64,000 bases of DNA, taken from Wenzhouxiangella sp. XN201 (GTDB taxonomy: Bacteria; Pseudomonadota; Gammaproteobacteria; Xanthomonadales; Wenzhouxiangellaceae). Positions 25,970 through 35,073 of this stretch are shown here, one piece after another. The notes under the pieces are model-generated. The model saw only the letters and a list, made by a program, of their open reading frames with translations, was not told the origin of the DNA and ran no database searches. Within the stretch, counting starts at the first letter, position 1, and the number at the start of each line of letters is the position of its first letter. Where the stretch lies: positions 558,001 through 622,000 of the forward strand of contig NZ_JAAIVI010000017.1 of NCBI RefSeq assembly GCF_011008905.1, written 5' to 3'. Position numbers and translations under genes: made by a program.

Positions 25970-26485
25970 ATGCGTTTTAAGGCCATTCTTGTTGTCTTGA
26001 TGATCCTTCTGGTCGCGGGCTGTGCTACCAACAGCAAACGGCTCGCCGGCCCGGAAGACCCCTTCGCCATGCCGATTGAAGAATTCCTGCAAGAGATTGA
26101 AAGATTGCGTTCCGGTCTGGCGGACGGCGAGTTCCGAGAAATCGAAGACGAAGCACTGGCACGGTTTGACGAGATCGATGAGAAGATCGCGGTGCTAATC
26201 GGTGATGCTACCGAGCTCGAACAGATCGCCATGTATGACCGTCAACGACTGTATGAGCTGCGTACCGAGATGGTTAACCTGGTGGTTGGTGAGAGAGAAC
26301 CCACGCTGGTCTGTTTCAACCAGCACTCTACGGGTACGCGCCTGCGCGGTTCCCGACGCTGTTATACGCTGGCCGAGCTGGAACGCAATCGGTTTGATGC
26401 GAGGCAGCTCATGCAGTACATCGAGAACCATCCCCGGGGACAACACCCCGATGGCATGGACCCTTTCGAACCCCTTGTTCAATAG
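25970..26485 (+). CDS. Lipoprotein, paralogue of the one at 19007
   Basis: 171 residues from the ATG at 25970, which has a strong GGAGAGG at 25957-25963. The lipobox is VAGC. The mature protein shares long conserved blocks with the 19.0 kb lipoprotein (DPFAMPI, GDATELEQIAMYDR, RLYELRTEMV, STGTRLRGSRRCYTL) and adds a C-terminal extension ending DPFEPLVQ. No known domain. It is divergent from the blaI-like repressor and shares its intergenic region, so it is a likely member of that regulon. Outer-membrane periplasmic face is the probable location, since residue +2 after the Cys is Ala. Confidence 0.78.
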   Translation: MRFKAILVVLMILLVAGCATNSKRLAGPEDPFAMPIEEFLQEIERLRSGLADGEFREIEDEALARFDEIDEKIAVLIGDATELEQIAMYDRQRLYELRTEMVNLVVGEREPTLVCFNQHSTGTRLRGSRRCYTLAELERNRFDARQLMQYIENHPRGQHPDGMDPFEPLVQ

Positions 26486-26816
26486 ATAGCTGCACGCTCG
26501 ACCAACTCCGTTGCGTGCACCGCAATCAGCTCATGTTCAGTGGCTGAGTACTCGACCTGCTCTGGGTAGCTGCCATACCAACGTGCTCTGAAAAGTGAAC
26601 GCCCGTTCGCTGTGTGCTAGGGTTACGCGGAAGACGATTGGAGAGGGAGCGGGAGAAATGGTCGGTGGCGTGGGGGCCGCCGACCGGGTTCACACAGGAA
26701 GCAAGGGGCTTCTTACGGGCCACCGACCGGTCACCGAAGTGGTGGTGGGCTCGGGTACAAGCACGTCTCGCATTTTCCGACCAATCGAAGTTACACAAGC
26801 TATAGGGAGAAACCTC
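26486..26816. other. Intergenic leader of the TonB-dependent receptor gene
   Basis: About 330 bases between the lipoprotein stop and the receptor ATG. The receptor frame stays open back to 26595 but the upstream part codes for nothing recognisable and lacks a start with a ribosome site, so I treat it as leader. No clear hairpin or palindrome seen. Confidence 0.4.
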
Positions 26817-29252
26817 ATGCCGCGAGCGAGTGAATGTACTGACCCATCGACCGAAGCACGCGCCCTGGTAGCGCCTGCCGCGACCGGGAGCAGATTCCGG
26901 ACATCGACATCCTGCCTGCTGGTAACACTCCTGGTCACCTGCCTTTCGATACCGGCATTGGCACAGTCGGACCAGAACGCGCAAGACGAAGAGGAGAAGG
27001 AAGAGGAAGCACAACGTACCTCGAGCTCCGTCACCGATACCGTGATCGTCACCGCGCAGAAGCGGGAACAGAGTGTGCAGGATGTGTCCGTGGCGGTCAC
27101 CGCCTTCAGCGGGGACGCCCTGGAAAAACTGGGCTATGAAGAGGGACTGGAAGTGTATCAACAGGTCCCCAATATGAACTTCTTCGCCATCTTCGGCGAA
27201 GCCTCGAGCCCGTCGATCAGCATGCGCGGGATCAGTCTGGTCAACTTTTCCGACTCCTGGGAATCCCCCGTTTCGATCTACGTGGACGAAATCTATCGAG
27301 GGAACCCCGCCGGCTCGGCGATCCAGCTGTTCGACCTGGAACGGGTGGAAGTGCTGCGCGGGCCCCAGGGCACCCTGTTCGGCCGCAACGCAACCGGCGG
27401 CCTGGTGCAGTACGTAACCGCCGCCCCGACCGAGGAATTCGAAGCCCACGGCAGTGTCCAGGTGGGCTCCTATTCCCAGAGAATTTTCGAGGGTGCCGTC
27501 AGCGGCGGACTCGGGGACGGTGTGCGCGGCCGCTTTGCCTTCAAGGTGAACCAGGACGACGGCTGGCAGGTCAACAATGGTGATCCGGTAAACGACTACG
27601 GAGTCGCGGTCAACACCTCCAAGAAGCTCAACGAGACGAATAACTACGGTTTTCGCGGCAAGCTCGCGTTCGATATCGGGCAGTCCTCAGAATTGCTGCT
27701 GGATGTACATGCCAGCTCCGCCGACCAGCAGTCCGTTGGTTTCGCCCATATGGGGTATCTGGACTTCAATGAGGACGGCTCCGTCTCTGACCAGCGCTGC
27801 TCTGTGGCCCGCATCCACCGGGGTGAATGCACCAGCAATACCTTTAACACCACGGGCATCATCCAGGCCGGTGGTGATTTCAATCCGGAAGACGTGTCCT
27901 CGAGCATCGGTGGTGCGGACGGCATCAAGACCGAGATCGACACCCTCGGCGCATACGCCCGCCTGATTGTCGATTTCGAGCACTTTACGCTGACCTCTGT
28001 AACCGCTTACGAGAGTCTGGAGAAACTTCTTCAGGATGACGGCGATGGCGTCAGCGCCGGGCCGAATCTCGATCCTGAAGGCAACACTTTCGACGTGTTC
28101 TTCGATGAGGAGTACACGGTAGATGCCGAGCAGATCACCCAGGAACTTCGCCTGAACGGCAACACGGACCGCATGCAATGGGTCACCGGCCTTTATCTCT
28201 ATGACGATGTCCGGGATATGACTACTCAGAACCCCGCCGAAGAAGAGTTCGATGCGGCGGCTGATATCGGTTTTGCACATTTCGAGGACGTCACCCTGGA
28301 TACCCAGTCCTGGGCGATATTCGGACAGGTCGACTACAACCTGAGCGACGCCCTGACTTTGGTTGCGGGCCTTCGGTACTCCGACGAGGAACGAGACTTC
28401 GACTATCTGCGCGATCCCACGTACTACGGCGAAAGCCTGACCGTGCAGGATTCGTTGTCGGAGGATGCGCTCACCGGCCGTCTGGGGCTCGATTACCGGC
28501 CCGACTACAGCACGTTGATCTACGGCAGTCTGTCGACAGGACATCGCACGGGCGGCTTTTCCGCCAGCTACAACAACCAGCCCGAGGCGTTCGAGCCGGT
28601 CAGCAAAGAGGAGATCACCAACTTCGAAGTGGGCTGGAAGAAGACCTTTGCCGACAACCGGGCGCGTTTCAATGCTGCTGCCTTCGTCTATGAGCTGGAA
28701 GGGTTCCAGGCGCAGCTGTTCGAGAATGTCTCCACCGGCCAGGTGATCCTTAACGCTGGCGACGTGACCGGCAAGGGCATTGAGGCGGAATTGAACTATC
28801 GCCTGACCGACAATTTCGAGGTGATTGGCGGACTCGGCTTGCTCGACACGGAACTCGATTCGGATCGTTCCACCATCGTCGCCGGAGATTCGCTGAGCCT
28901 CGATGGCAACGAGTTGCCTTCGGCCCCGGCATTCTCGTACAACCTGCTTGCGCGCTACTATCGTCCGCTCAGTGGTGGCAGCGAAATCGCCATTCAGGTT
29001 GACTACTCATGGCAGGACGATCATTACCTCCAGGTGGAGAACGATCCGTTCTCCCGTCACCCGGACTACGGCATCGGCAATGCCCGGGTCTCCTGGCATT
29101 CGGCCGATCGTCGCTGGACGGTGGCGGGCTTCGTCAAGAACCTGGCCGACGAGGAATATTTCACCTACCAGAACACCCTGGGTGACGACTGGGGCTACGG
29201 TGTCTGGGGCAAACCCCGCACCTGGGGCTTGCAGGTTAGCTGGAGTTACTAG
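26817..29252 (+). CDS. TonB-dependent outer-membrane receptor
   Basis: 811 residues from the ATG at 26817, preceded by AGGGAGA at 26804-26810. The signal peptide is unusually long (about 48 residues, ending SIPALAQS), followed by an acidic linker (DEEEKEEEAQ). The Ton box and plug begin at DTVIVTAQKREQSVQDVSVA (about 76-95); plug hallmarks include SISMRGIS and RVEVLRGPQGTLFGRNATGG. The rest is a 22-strand beta-barrel ending in the required C-terminal aromatic: LQVSWSY. This class (often from sphingomonads and related bacteria) imports bulky nutrients such as siderophores, cobalamin or glycans using TonB. No neighbouring gene reveals the ligand. Confidence 0.95.
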   Translation: MPRASECTDPSTEARALVAPAATGSRFRTSTSCLLVTLLVTCLSIPALAQSDQNAQDEEEKEEEAQRTSSSVTDTVIVTAQKREQSVQDVSVAVTAFSGDALEKLGYEEGLEVYQQVPNMNFFAIFGEASSPSISMRGISLVNFSDSWESPVSIYVDEIYRGNPAGSAIQLFDLERVEVLRGPQGTLFGRNATGGLVQYVTAAPTEEFEAHGSVQVGSYSQRIFEGAVSGGLGDGVRGRFAFKVNQDDGWQVNNGDPVNDYGVAVNTSKKLNETNNYGFRGKLAFDIGQSSELLLDVHASSADQQSVGFAHMGYLDFNEDGSVSDQRCSVARIHRGECTSNTFNTTGIIQAGGDFNPEDVSSSIGGADGIKTEIDTLGAYARLIVDFEHFTLTSVTAYESLEKLLQDDGDGVSAGPNLDPEGNTFDVFFDEEYTVDAEQITQELRLNGNTDRMQWVTGLYLYDDVRDMTTQNPAEEEFDAAADIGFAHFEDVTLDTQSWAIFGQVDYNLSDALTLVAGLRYSDEERDFDYLRDPTYYGESLTVQDSLSEDALTGRLGLDYRPDYSTLIYGSLSTGHRTGGFSASYNNQPEAFEPVSKEEITNFEVGWKKTFADNRARFNAAAFVYELEGFQAQLFENVSTGQVILNAGDVTGKGIEAELNYRLTDNFEVIGGLGLLDTELDSDRSTIVAGDSLSLDGNELPSAPAFSYNLLARYYRPLSGGSEIAIQVDYSWQDDHYLQVENDPFSRHPDYGIGNARVSWHSADRRWTVAGFVKNLADEEYFTYQNTLGDDWGYGVWGKPRTWGLQVSWSY

Positions 29253-29275
29253 CCCCGGCCCAGCGCGCCCCAGGT

Positions 29276-29303
29276 GGGCCTGCCTCCGTTCGGGGGCGGG
29301 CCC
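29276..29303 (+). terminator. Hairpin after the TonB receptor gene
   Basis: A GC-rich stem of about 12-13 pairs with two G-U wobbles and a four-base loop (GGGCCTGCCTCC/GGGGGCGGGCCC around GTTC), followed by a pyrimidine-rich but not pure T run. It lies between two convergent genes. Confidence 0.5.
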
Positions 29304-29343
29304 TTCCTTCGTCAGGGGGCGTAATCGTCCTAAATTGACGGGT

Positions 29344-29916
29344 TTACCCTGACCGTTTCGTCGACGCGCGCGGCATCAAGGCTTTCCAACCCTCCATGCC
29401 CAGCGCCTGGAGTGTCTTGATGTTGCGTTCGTAAATTGCATCGGGATTCGGCATGTTGACCGTGGCCGCCTCGATGCTTGCTTCGCGTAGCAGGTGCAGC
29501 ATGGGGTAGGGCGATCGGTTGGTGCAGTTGGCTGGATCGTCAGCTTGGCTGTCAGCAAACTGATAGTCGGGATGGAAACTGGCAATCTGTATCGTCCCGT
29601 CCAGCGTCAGGTCTTCCAGCAGCCGGTCCGCGAGTTCGAGAAAGTCGTTGTAATCGAAAAAGTCGACCAGCACGTGGGGATGAATCAGCAGCGTGGTCTC
29701 GCATTTGGCCGGATCGGAAGATTGCAGCGCCAGCAACTCGTCGGCCAGATCCTGGGCCAGCTGTTGTTGGCTGTTTGCCTCACTGACCCTGAATCGAACC
29801 CTTCCCTGACGCCACGGCGATGCGGCAAACGGGCACAGATTCAGCCCGATCACGACCTCTTCGAGCCACTGGCGAGTTGCCTCGACGACAAGTTGGTTCT
29901 CTGACGATTCTGACAT
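29344..29916 (-). CDS. DUF1415 family protein
   Basis: 190 residues. The family signature is clear: TRQWLEEVVIGLNLCPFA near the N-terminus, TTLLIHPHVLVDFFDYNDFL in the middle and ASFHPDYQFADS with 'NRSPYPMLHLLREASIE' toward the C-terminus. Cytoplasmic; DUF1415 proteins are conserved in Gammaproteobacteria without an established activity. It is convergent with the TonB receptor and stands alone. Confidence 0.92.
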   Translation of the reverse strand: MSESSENQLVVEATRQWLEEVVIGLNLCPFAASPWRQGRVRFRVSEANSQQQLAQDLADELLALQSSDPAKCETTLLIHPHVLVDFFDYNDFLELADRLLEDLTLDGTIQIASFHPDYQFADSQADDPANCTNRSPYPMLHLLREASIEAATVNMPNPDAIYERNIKTLQALGMEGWKALMPRASTKRSG

Positions 29917-30049
29917 GGCGGCATTCTAGCGAAAACGAGGGCACTCAGGATTCTCCCCAGTTCACCGATGGCCTGTCTGCGAGCCGGTGGAGTTTCCCAG
30001 GCTGAACGCCCGACCACAAGAAAAGAAGAAACTGCCTGCCTCGCTGCTG

Positions 30050-30080
30050 GATAAGAAACGGGGCGGAAGTCCGCCCCGTT
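30050..30080 (-). terminator. Rho-independent terminator for the exported protein gene at 30127
   Basis: Ten-pair stem AACGGGGCGG/CCGCCCCGTT with a four-base loop at 30057-30080. On the minus strand it is followed by TTTCTTAT, and it lies 47 bases past the stop codon. Confidence 0.75.
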
Positions 30081-30126
30081 CATCACGTCACAGTAACCGC
30101 GGGCCGTCACCCGCGGATACGAGGGT

Positions 30127-31167
30127 TCAGGAGATGTCCTCACCGATGTTGCCACCTTCTTCTGCAACTTCGGCTTCCGGCGCATCGATCTCAACGTTGC
30201 CGCGGTCGATGCAGGCTTCGCTGCCCGTCTCGCCGAATTCGCCGGCTATGTCGAGATCAGCGTCATCGGATGTCACGGCGATGCTGCCGCGGTCCTTGTT
30301 GGCGTGCGCCGTGCAGCCGGATGCGTTTCGGGCGGTCAGATCGATCATCGCGAGACCGGACTGCCCGTCCTTTTCACCGCCGGAGCACAGGTATTCGGCT
30401 TCTATAGTGGCACTCGTTTCGGAGGTGTAGGCGATCTGCAGGGCGGAGTATTCGCAAACGCTGCCGAACTCACGATAGTTGATTTCGATCGTGCTTGCCG
30501 CGAGCGTGCCGTCTTCGAGGGTGCCCACTGCACCGCCAAAGGTCCATTGCGGTGACTTGCCCCGGCCTCGTGGATCCTGGCCGATTCGTCCGCTGACCTT
30601 GGCGAAGTCGGCGACACAGTTGAGCGTGAATTGCAGCTCGTCGTAGGCGACCTGAATGGCTGTTTCCAATTCACCTTCATCGACCTTGGAGCCCGAAACC
30701 TGGTAGACGGCCGATTCCACATTGGGCACCAATCCGGTGACCGGCCCGAACGCACTCCATTCTGCAGCGCTGGGGCTTTGCAGTAGATCAAGCATGACCA
30801 GCTCGCCTTCGCCGAAGTCAACCGTCAACGTGCCCCAGTGTTCGCCTTCGGTGGCGATCGATCCTGCCGCGGTGAATTCGCCATTGAGGTGTTCGTTGCT
30901 GCATTCGGTCACGTCGACGGACTGTGCCAGGTTGGCGGTGTGTTCGCCAAAGGGGTGGCCGTCGCCGATCAGAAAGAACCACTCGCCGGCCAACGGATTG
31001 AATAGATCCGTTCCGGTCGAAGCGATCACTCCGTCATCAGCCAACCAGCCCGAGAGGTCGCCGGTCTCCGCGCCGGGGTTTTCCAGTTCATTGGCCGTAA
31101 CGGATCCGGCCATGGCAAGGCCGCTTGCCAAAAGGGTCATCGTGCTGAACGTAGATAGTCTGGTCAT
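30127..31167 (-). CDS. Exported protein of unknown function with a jelly-roll-like N-terminal domain
   Basis: 346 residues from the ATG at 31167, with GGAGG eleven bases upstream. Signal peptide about 1-25 (cut after VTANE). The mature start ELENPGAETGDLSGWLADDG is the pattern of PEP-CTERM-type carbohydrate-binding-like domains (N-P-G-A/F-E-T-G-D-L-S-G-W), with 'LAQSVDVT' at its end (about residue 80). The remaining 200 residues have five or six cysteines and no domain I recognise. Unlike many proteins with this N-terminal domain it shows no PEP-CTERM or other sorting tail. Role unknown; possibly surface or periplasmic binding. Confidence 0.7.
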   Translation of the reverse strand: MTRLSTFSTMTLLASGLAMAGSVTANELENPGAETGDLSGWLADDGVIASTGTDLFNPLAGEWFFLIGDGHPFGEHTANLAQSVDVTECSNEHLNGEFTAAGSIATEGEHWGTLTVDFGEGELVMLDLLQSPSAAEWSAFGPVTGLVPNVESAVYQVSGSKVDEGELETAIQVAYDELQFTLNCVADFAKVSGRIGQDPRGRGKSPQWTFGGAVGTLEDGTLAASTIEINYREFGSVCEYSALQIAYTSETSATIEAEYLCSGGEKDGQSGLAMIDLTARNASGCTAHANKDRGSIAVTSDDADLDIAGEFGETGSEACIDRGNVEIDAPEAEVAEEGGNIGEDIS

Positions 31168-31590
31168 TGTTTCAATCCTCCAGTTGGCCCCTTGCATTAC
31201 AACGGTGACTACTGATTGCCGTAGGTCGGCTATTCGCCATTGCAAAGGCCGTGCCAGAGTTTCTGGAATTCAGTCCCCATGGGATGTGAGGGTGAGAGTA
31301 GATAGTCCCGGACGAGATTGCCCGCGAGGGAACCGTCGCCGTCGGGCGACAGCTCGACCGATCAATCGATTCCGCATCCAGCCAAGAACCGGAAGAAGAA
31401 CGTCGCGAGAAGGCTGGACCGGGAAAAAGCCTTGCAGAAACGTTCGGCGTTTTCAGGTGTCGCCCCGGAACGACAGTCGGAGGCAATCTCGGTGTTCTCG
31501 AACATTGAGCGCCTGGCGCTAGCAGATTCCCGGGTCCCCGGAAAGGCGATTCCGGAATTGGAGATCGCCGGAGCCCGGCCGGCGTGTCGG
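31168..31590. other. Intergenic gap, no gene recognised
   Basis: 423 bases between two same-strand exported-protein genes. Open frames on both strands (for example 104 residues on the minus strand at 31172-31486) have low-complexity Arg/Ser/Pro composition, no ribosome site and no domain, so I do not call them. It presumably holds the promoter of the downstream gene at 31167. Confidence 0.45.
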
Positions 31591-32481
31591 TCAGGGACGG
31601 TCCGGAAGCTCCCAGATATCGACGCGATCGAGCGCAATGTAGGGCACGGCGAGCCGGCGTCCGGAGGCATCAAGGCCGATATCGGCGGGCCGGCCCGGGG
31701 TCCGGATCAGGATCTCGGCCTCACCGTCGCGGACGAACCAGATCGCCTGGTCGTGCTGGGAGGCGATCAGGAGACCGCCTTGCCAGGCCTCCAGTCCGTC
31801 CATGTTGCCGCCGGCCGGTAATGTCTCCCCGTCGATCAGGTCATCCTGACCTGGCCGATAGCCGATGAGCGTTCGGCCACCGCCCCAGGGCGCGAGCATG
31901 AGCGCTTCGTGCCCTGCATCCCAGACAACGCCGTTCGGCGGTGAAACCAGCCCCTCGTCGGCAACGACTGATATCTCTCCGTCGACAATCCGGAACAGTC
32001 GTGCATTGCCGGTATCGGTCAGGTAGATCGCCCCTTCCGGCCCGATCTCGACATCGTTGAGGAACCCCGGCTCGAATGCGGAAAAATCGATGAACTCCAG
32101 ATGCGCGCCCGATCGACGGTCGAAGGCGTGCAAGCCTTCCGCATCGGCGACCCATAAACGCTCGCCGTCAATCCGCATCCCGCGCGGACCGTGCAGGGGG
32201 TGGCCATCGGTTCCAATCATGAATTCGCGCTCGAGAATCTCCCCATCGGAGGCGATCTTGGAGACGAAGCCGTTCGCATCGCCGGCTGCATCGCCGTTGA
32301 AGTTCGAAACGAACCAGATCTCCTGCTCCGCGTCCCAGTGGACGGCTTCCGGGCCGGACAGGCCTTCGACGGTGGCAATGCGGTCGTCGACGTCCTGAAT
32401 GTTATCGGCCCCGCCCGCAATAACGGCCGACCCCGTGATCAGCATCAGCGGTATGACTGAAAAAAGATTGACTCGCTTCAT
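31591..32481 (-). CDS. Exported SMP-30/NHL-type beta-propeller protein
   Basis: 296 residues from the ATG at 32481 with GGGAGGAG eight bases upstream. Signal peptide about 1-23 (MKRVNLFSVIPLMLITGSAV to IAGGA). The body has blades typical of SMP-30/gluconolactonase and NHL proteins: PEAVHWDAEQEIWFVSNFNG, GPRGMRIDGERLWVADAEG, LNDVEIGPEGAIYLTDTGNA, PPNGVVWDAGHEALMLA, and a final PADIGLDASGRRLAVPYIAL. The acidic residues at blade starts could bind a divalent metal as in SMP-30 lactonases. Substrate unknown; periplasmic. Confidence 0.82.
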   Translation of the reverse strand: MKRVNLFSVIPLMLITGSAVIAGGADNIQDVDDRIATVEGLSGPEAVHWDAEQEIWFVSNFNGDAAGDANGFVSKIASDGEILEREFMIGTDGHPLHGPRGMRIDGERLWVADAEGLHAFDRRSGAHLEFIDFSAFEPGFLNDVEIGPEGAIYLTDTGNARLFRIVDGEISVVADEGLVSPPNGVVWDAGHEALMLAPWGGGRTLIGYRPGQDDLIDGETLPAGGNMDGLEAWQGGLLIASQHDQAIWFVRDGEAEILIRTPGRPADIGLDASGRRLAVPYIALDRVDIWELPDRP

Positions 32482-32706
32482 GATGACTCCTCCCGCACGC
32501 GCAGCATCGGTGGCCAGAGCATCCAATCTACCGCCGGCGCAATCTGGCAGCAACTCGAACCTTGAATCGATTGCTGTCGAAATCATGCAGATCCCGTTGT
32601 GGATACGGTTGGAAATCGGGAGAGAGGGCGTTTATGCTTCCTGCTGTCAACGCCGGTGCGCCGGGTCAGCCCGGGGCCAGGCGATCAGCTCAACCGGGGA
32701 CTCCCA

Positions 32707-33513
32707 ATGAAAGACATTGACAAGCGCTCCGAGCTCATCGAACGCGAGGCCTTGCTCTCGCTGCACCGCCACTGCCCACCAGAGACGCGCGAGACACTCG
32801 GCCTGTTCCTCGAGGAGGTCGACGACGCACTCGTTGCCGGCGCCTCCAACGATCCGAGTATTTTGCTCAACCGCGCTCTCGGCCTGGGAAGTCGAAAACC
32901 GCCGAGTGCCGATGCGATCGCTCGCATCGACTCGATCTACCGTGAGCGCGGAGTCGAACGTTATTTCCTGCATGTCTATCCCGACACCCTCGAGCACGGC
33001 GCTGCCACGTTCGAAGACACTCGTCTGGAGCCGGCACGCGGCTGGATGAAGTTTGTCCGCGACGACTCTCCGCGCCCTGACGGTTCAACCGAGCTTGAGG
33101 TGCGGCGTGTTGGCAGGGAGGGCGCGCAAGATTTTGGCTGCATCGTCGCCGGTGCTTTCGGCATGACGCCGGCCGCTGGGCCCCTCCTCGCCGGACTGGT
33201 CACCGATGAGCGCTGGCACCTGTTCGTGAGCTACGCCGGCGATGAGGCCGCCGGCGCTGGCTCGATGCTGATCGACGGTGACGTCGCCTGGTTCGAATGG
33301 GGCGCCACCGAGCCGCAATACCGCCGGCGCGGCAGCCAGGGCGCGATCATGCGCGCCCGCATCGACGCCGCCCGTGACGCTGGCTGCAAGTTCATGTTCA
33401 CAGAAACCGGCGAAGCCTCCGGTGACGATCCGCAGCACTCCTACGGCAACATCCAACGCTACGGCTTCCGCGAGAGCGTGCTGCGGCAGAACTGGGCGCC
33501 GCCTGCGTCCTGA
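32707..33513 (+). CDS. GNAT family N-acetyltransferase
   Basis: 268 residues from the ATG at 32707, preceded by GGGGA. The N-terminal 120 residues are a divergent helical part; the GNAT core follows, with VGREGAQDFGCIVAGAFGM, a strand GAGSMLIDGDVAWFEWGATE and the acetyl-CoA loop QYRRRGSQGAIMRARIDAAR (the R-R-x-G-x-x-G/A motif), ending in the family's ETGEASGDDPQHSYGNIQRYGF-type strand. Acceptor unknown. Divergent from the SMP-30-like gene and followed by a terminator. Confidence 0.88.
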   Translation: MKDIDKRSELIEREALLSLHRHCPPETRETLGLFLEEVDDALVAGASNDPSILLNRALGLGSRKPPSADAIARIDSIYRERGVERYFLHVYPDTLEHGAATFEDTRLEPARGWMKFVRDDSPRPDGSTELEVRRVGREGAQDFGCIVAGAFGMTPAAGPLLAGLVTDERWHLFVSYAGDEAAGAGSMLIDGDVAWFEWGATEPQYRRRGSQGAIMRARIDAARDAGCKFMFTETGEASGDDPQHSYGNIQRYGFRESVLRQNWAPPAS

Positions 33514-33542
33514 GCTCGGTACGTCGACCACGCCTCTCGAAG

Positions 33543-33584
33543 GCCGCCTCCGCGAGTCTCGGCGGCGTCCGGTTTTGTTCTTTT
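33543..33584 (+). terminator. Rho-independent terminator after the acetyltransferase gene
   Basis: Stem GCCGCC/GGCGGC (33543-33548 with 33561-33566) and a T-rich run (TTTTGTTCTTTT at 33573-33584). It touches the last codons of the convergent amidohydrolase gene. Confidence 0.6.
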
Positions 33585-34911
33585 ATTGAGCTTCTTCCAT
33601 ACCTCCCCCGAACAAGTGGGTCGCGGCGCGGACCATGGTTTCGGTGGCCATGGTGATCGCCGGTTCCGGTTCGATACGGAAGAACGGTGAGTGGTGCGAG
33701 GGCGCATCGTCGAGGTCTTCCGGGGGCGTTCCGCCGACGTTGAAGTACACGCCCTTGACCCCGCTATCGGGGGTGACGAAATACGCGAAGTCCTCCGCGC
33801 CCATGCCATCACGCGGCTCGTCCCAGAGCACGTCCTCGCCGAACGCTTCGGCGACCACGTTGCGCACGCGTTCGGCGGTGGCGCTGTCGTTGATCGTCGG
33901 CGGCGTGGTTTCGGTCTCCGAGCGGGTGACTTCGGGCAGCAAGTCGTCGGGCACGCCCAGGGAAATGGCTACACCGCGTGCGACCCGGTCGATGGCGTCG
34001 AGCAGGGTATCGCGCACTTCAAAATCGTTGGAGCGAACGGTCAACTGCATTTCGACCCGGTCACCGATGATGTTGTGCTTGCTGCCGCCGTGAATTGCAC
34101 CGACCGTGATGACGCCAGCCTGCTGCGGTGCGATCGTGCGCGAGACCACCGATTGCAACGAAACGACGATCTGTGAGGCGACCAGCACCGGGTCGATGCC
34201 CTTATGCGGCGAGGCGCCGTGTGCACCGACGCCGTGGACGACGATGTCGACCGAGTCCGCACTCGATGCACGCAGCGCCAGCGGCACTTCGATCCTGCCC
34301 GTCGGGATGCCGGCGGATACGTGGAAAGCCAGCGCGTAGTCGGGTTTGGGGAAGCGCTCGTACAAACCATCTTCGAGCATCCTGCGCGCACCGGAGATTC
34401 TCTCCTCGGCCGGTTGGCCGATTAGTACAAGCGTGCCCGACCATTCGCTCTTGCGCGCGGCCATCTGGCGCGCCGTGCCGACCAGCGACGTAATGTGCGT
34501 ATCGTGGCCGCAGGCGTGCATGACCGGCTTGACCTCGCCGTCGATATCTTCCTGGGTAGCGGTCGATGCATACTCCAGTCCGGATTGCTCGCGTATCGGC
34601 AGGCCGTCCATATCGGCGCGGATCATTACCGTGGGGCCGTCGCCGTTTTGCATGACCGCGACCACGCCGGTGCCGCCGACGCCTTCGGTGACCTCATAAC
34701 CCAGCTCGCGGATTTCAGCCGCCAGCCGTTCCGAGGTCTCGAACTCGCGGTGCGAGAGCTCCGGGTTCTCGTGGAAGTGCTTGAACAGGGCTTCCAGATT
34801 CCGTTGGTAGTCGGTAGCGATGGATTCGCGCAGTTCGTCCTGCGCGCCGGCCTGCATGGAGACGGCGAAGCAGATCGAAAGTACCAGCATTGTCAGTCGG
34901 GTTGAACGCAT
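33583..34911 (-). CDS. Exported M20D family amidohydrolase (hippurate-hydrolase-like)
   Basis: 442 residues from the ATG at 34911. Signal peptide about 1-24 (cut after MQAGAQ). M20D metal-binding features are present: MHACGHDTHIT (about residue 120-130), the catalytic GQPAEER, AFHVSAG for the second metal His, and DGMGAEDFAYF near the C-terminus. The dimerisation insert begins VPLALRASSADSVDIVVHG. Cytoplasmic relatives cleave N-acyl amino acids and IAA conjugates; this one is exported, so it probably acts on periplasmic N-acyl amino acids or peptides. Divergent from the small membrane protein gene. Confidence 0.92.
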   Translation of the reverse strand: MRSTRLTMLVLSICFAVSMQAGAQDELRESIATDYQRNLEALFKHFHENPELSHREFETSERLAAEIRELGYEVTEGVGGTGVVAVMQNGDGPTVMIRADMDGLPIREQSGLEYASTATQEDIDGEVKPVMHACGHDTHITSLVGTARQMAARKSEWSGTLVLIGQPAEERISGARRMLEDGLYERFPKPDYALAFHVSAGIPTGRIEVPLALRASSADSVDIVVHGVGAHGASPHKGIDPVLVASQIVVSLQSVVSRTIAPQQAGVITVGAIHGGSKHNIIGDRVEMQLTVRSNDFEVRDTLLDAIDRVARGVAISLGVPDDLLPEVTRSETETTPPTINDSATAERVRNVVAEAFGEDVLWDEPRDGMGAEDFAYFVTPDSGVKGVYFNVGGTPPEDLDDAPSHHSPFFRIEPEPAITMATETMVRAATHLFGGGMEEAQ

Positions 34912-35073
34912 GATGGGGTGTCCTTCAGGTTTCGTGCCTTCATGATACTCGCTGCAGCCAATGTACCTGCTGTGACTCCCGGGAATGCATTCCATTGCGG
35001 TTGTGGCGGTTAGCTTGACGCTGCTGGACGAACAGCCAATAATCGATTGGCCCTCTTTCAACGGGAGCTCCTC

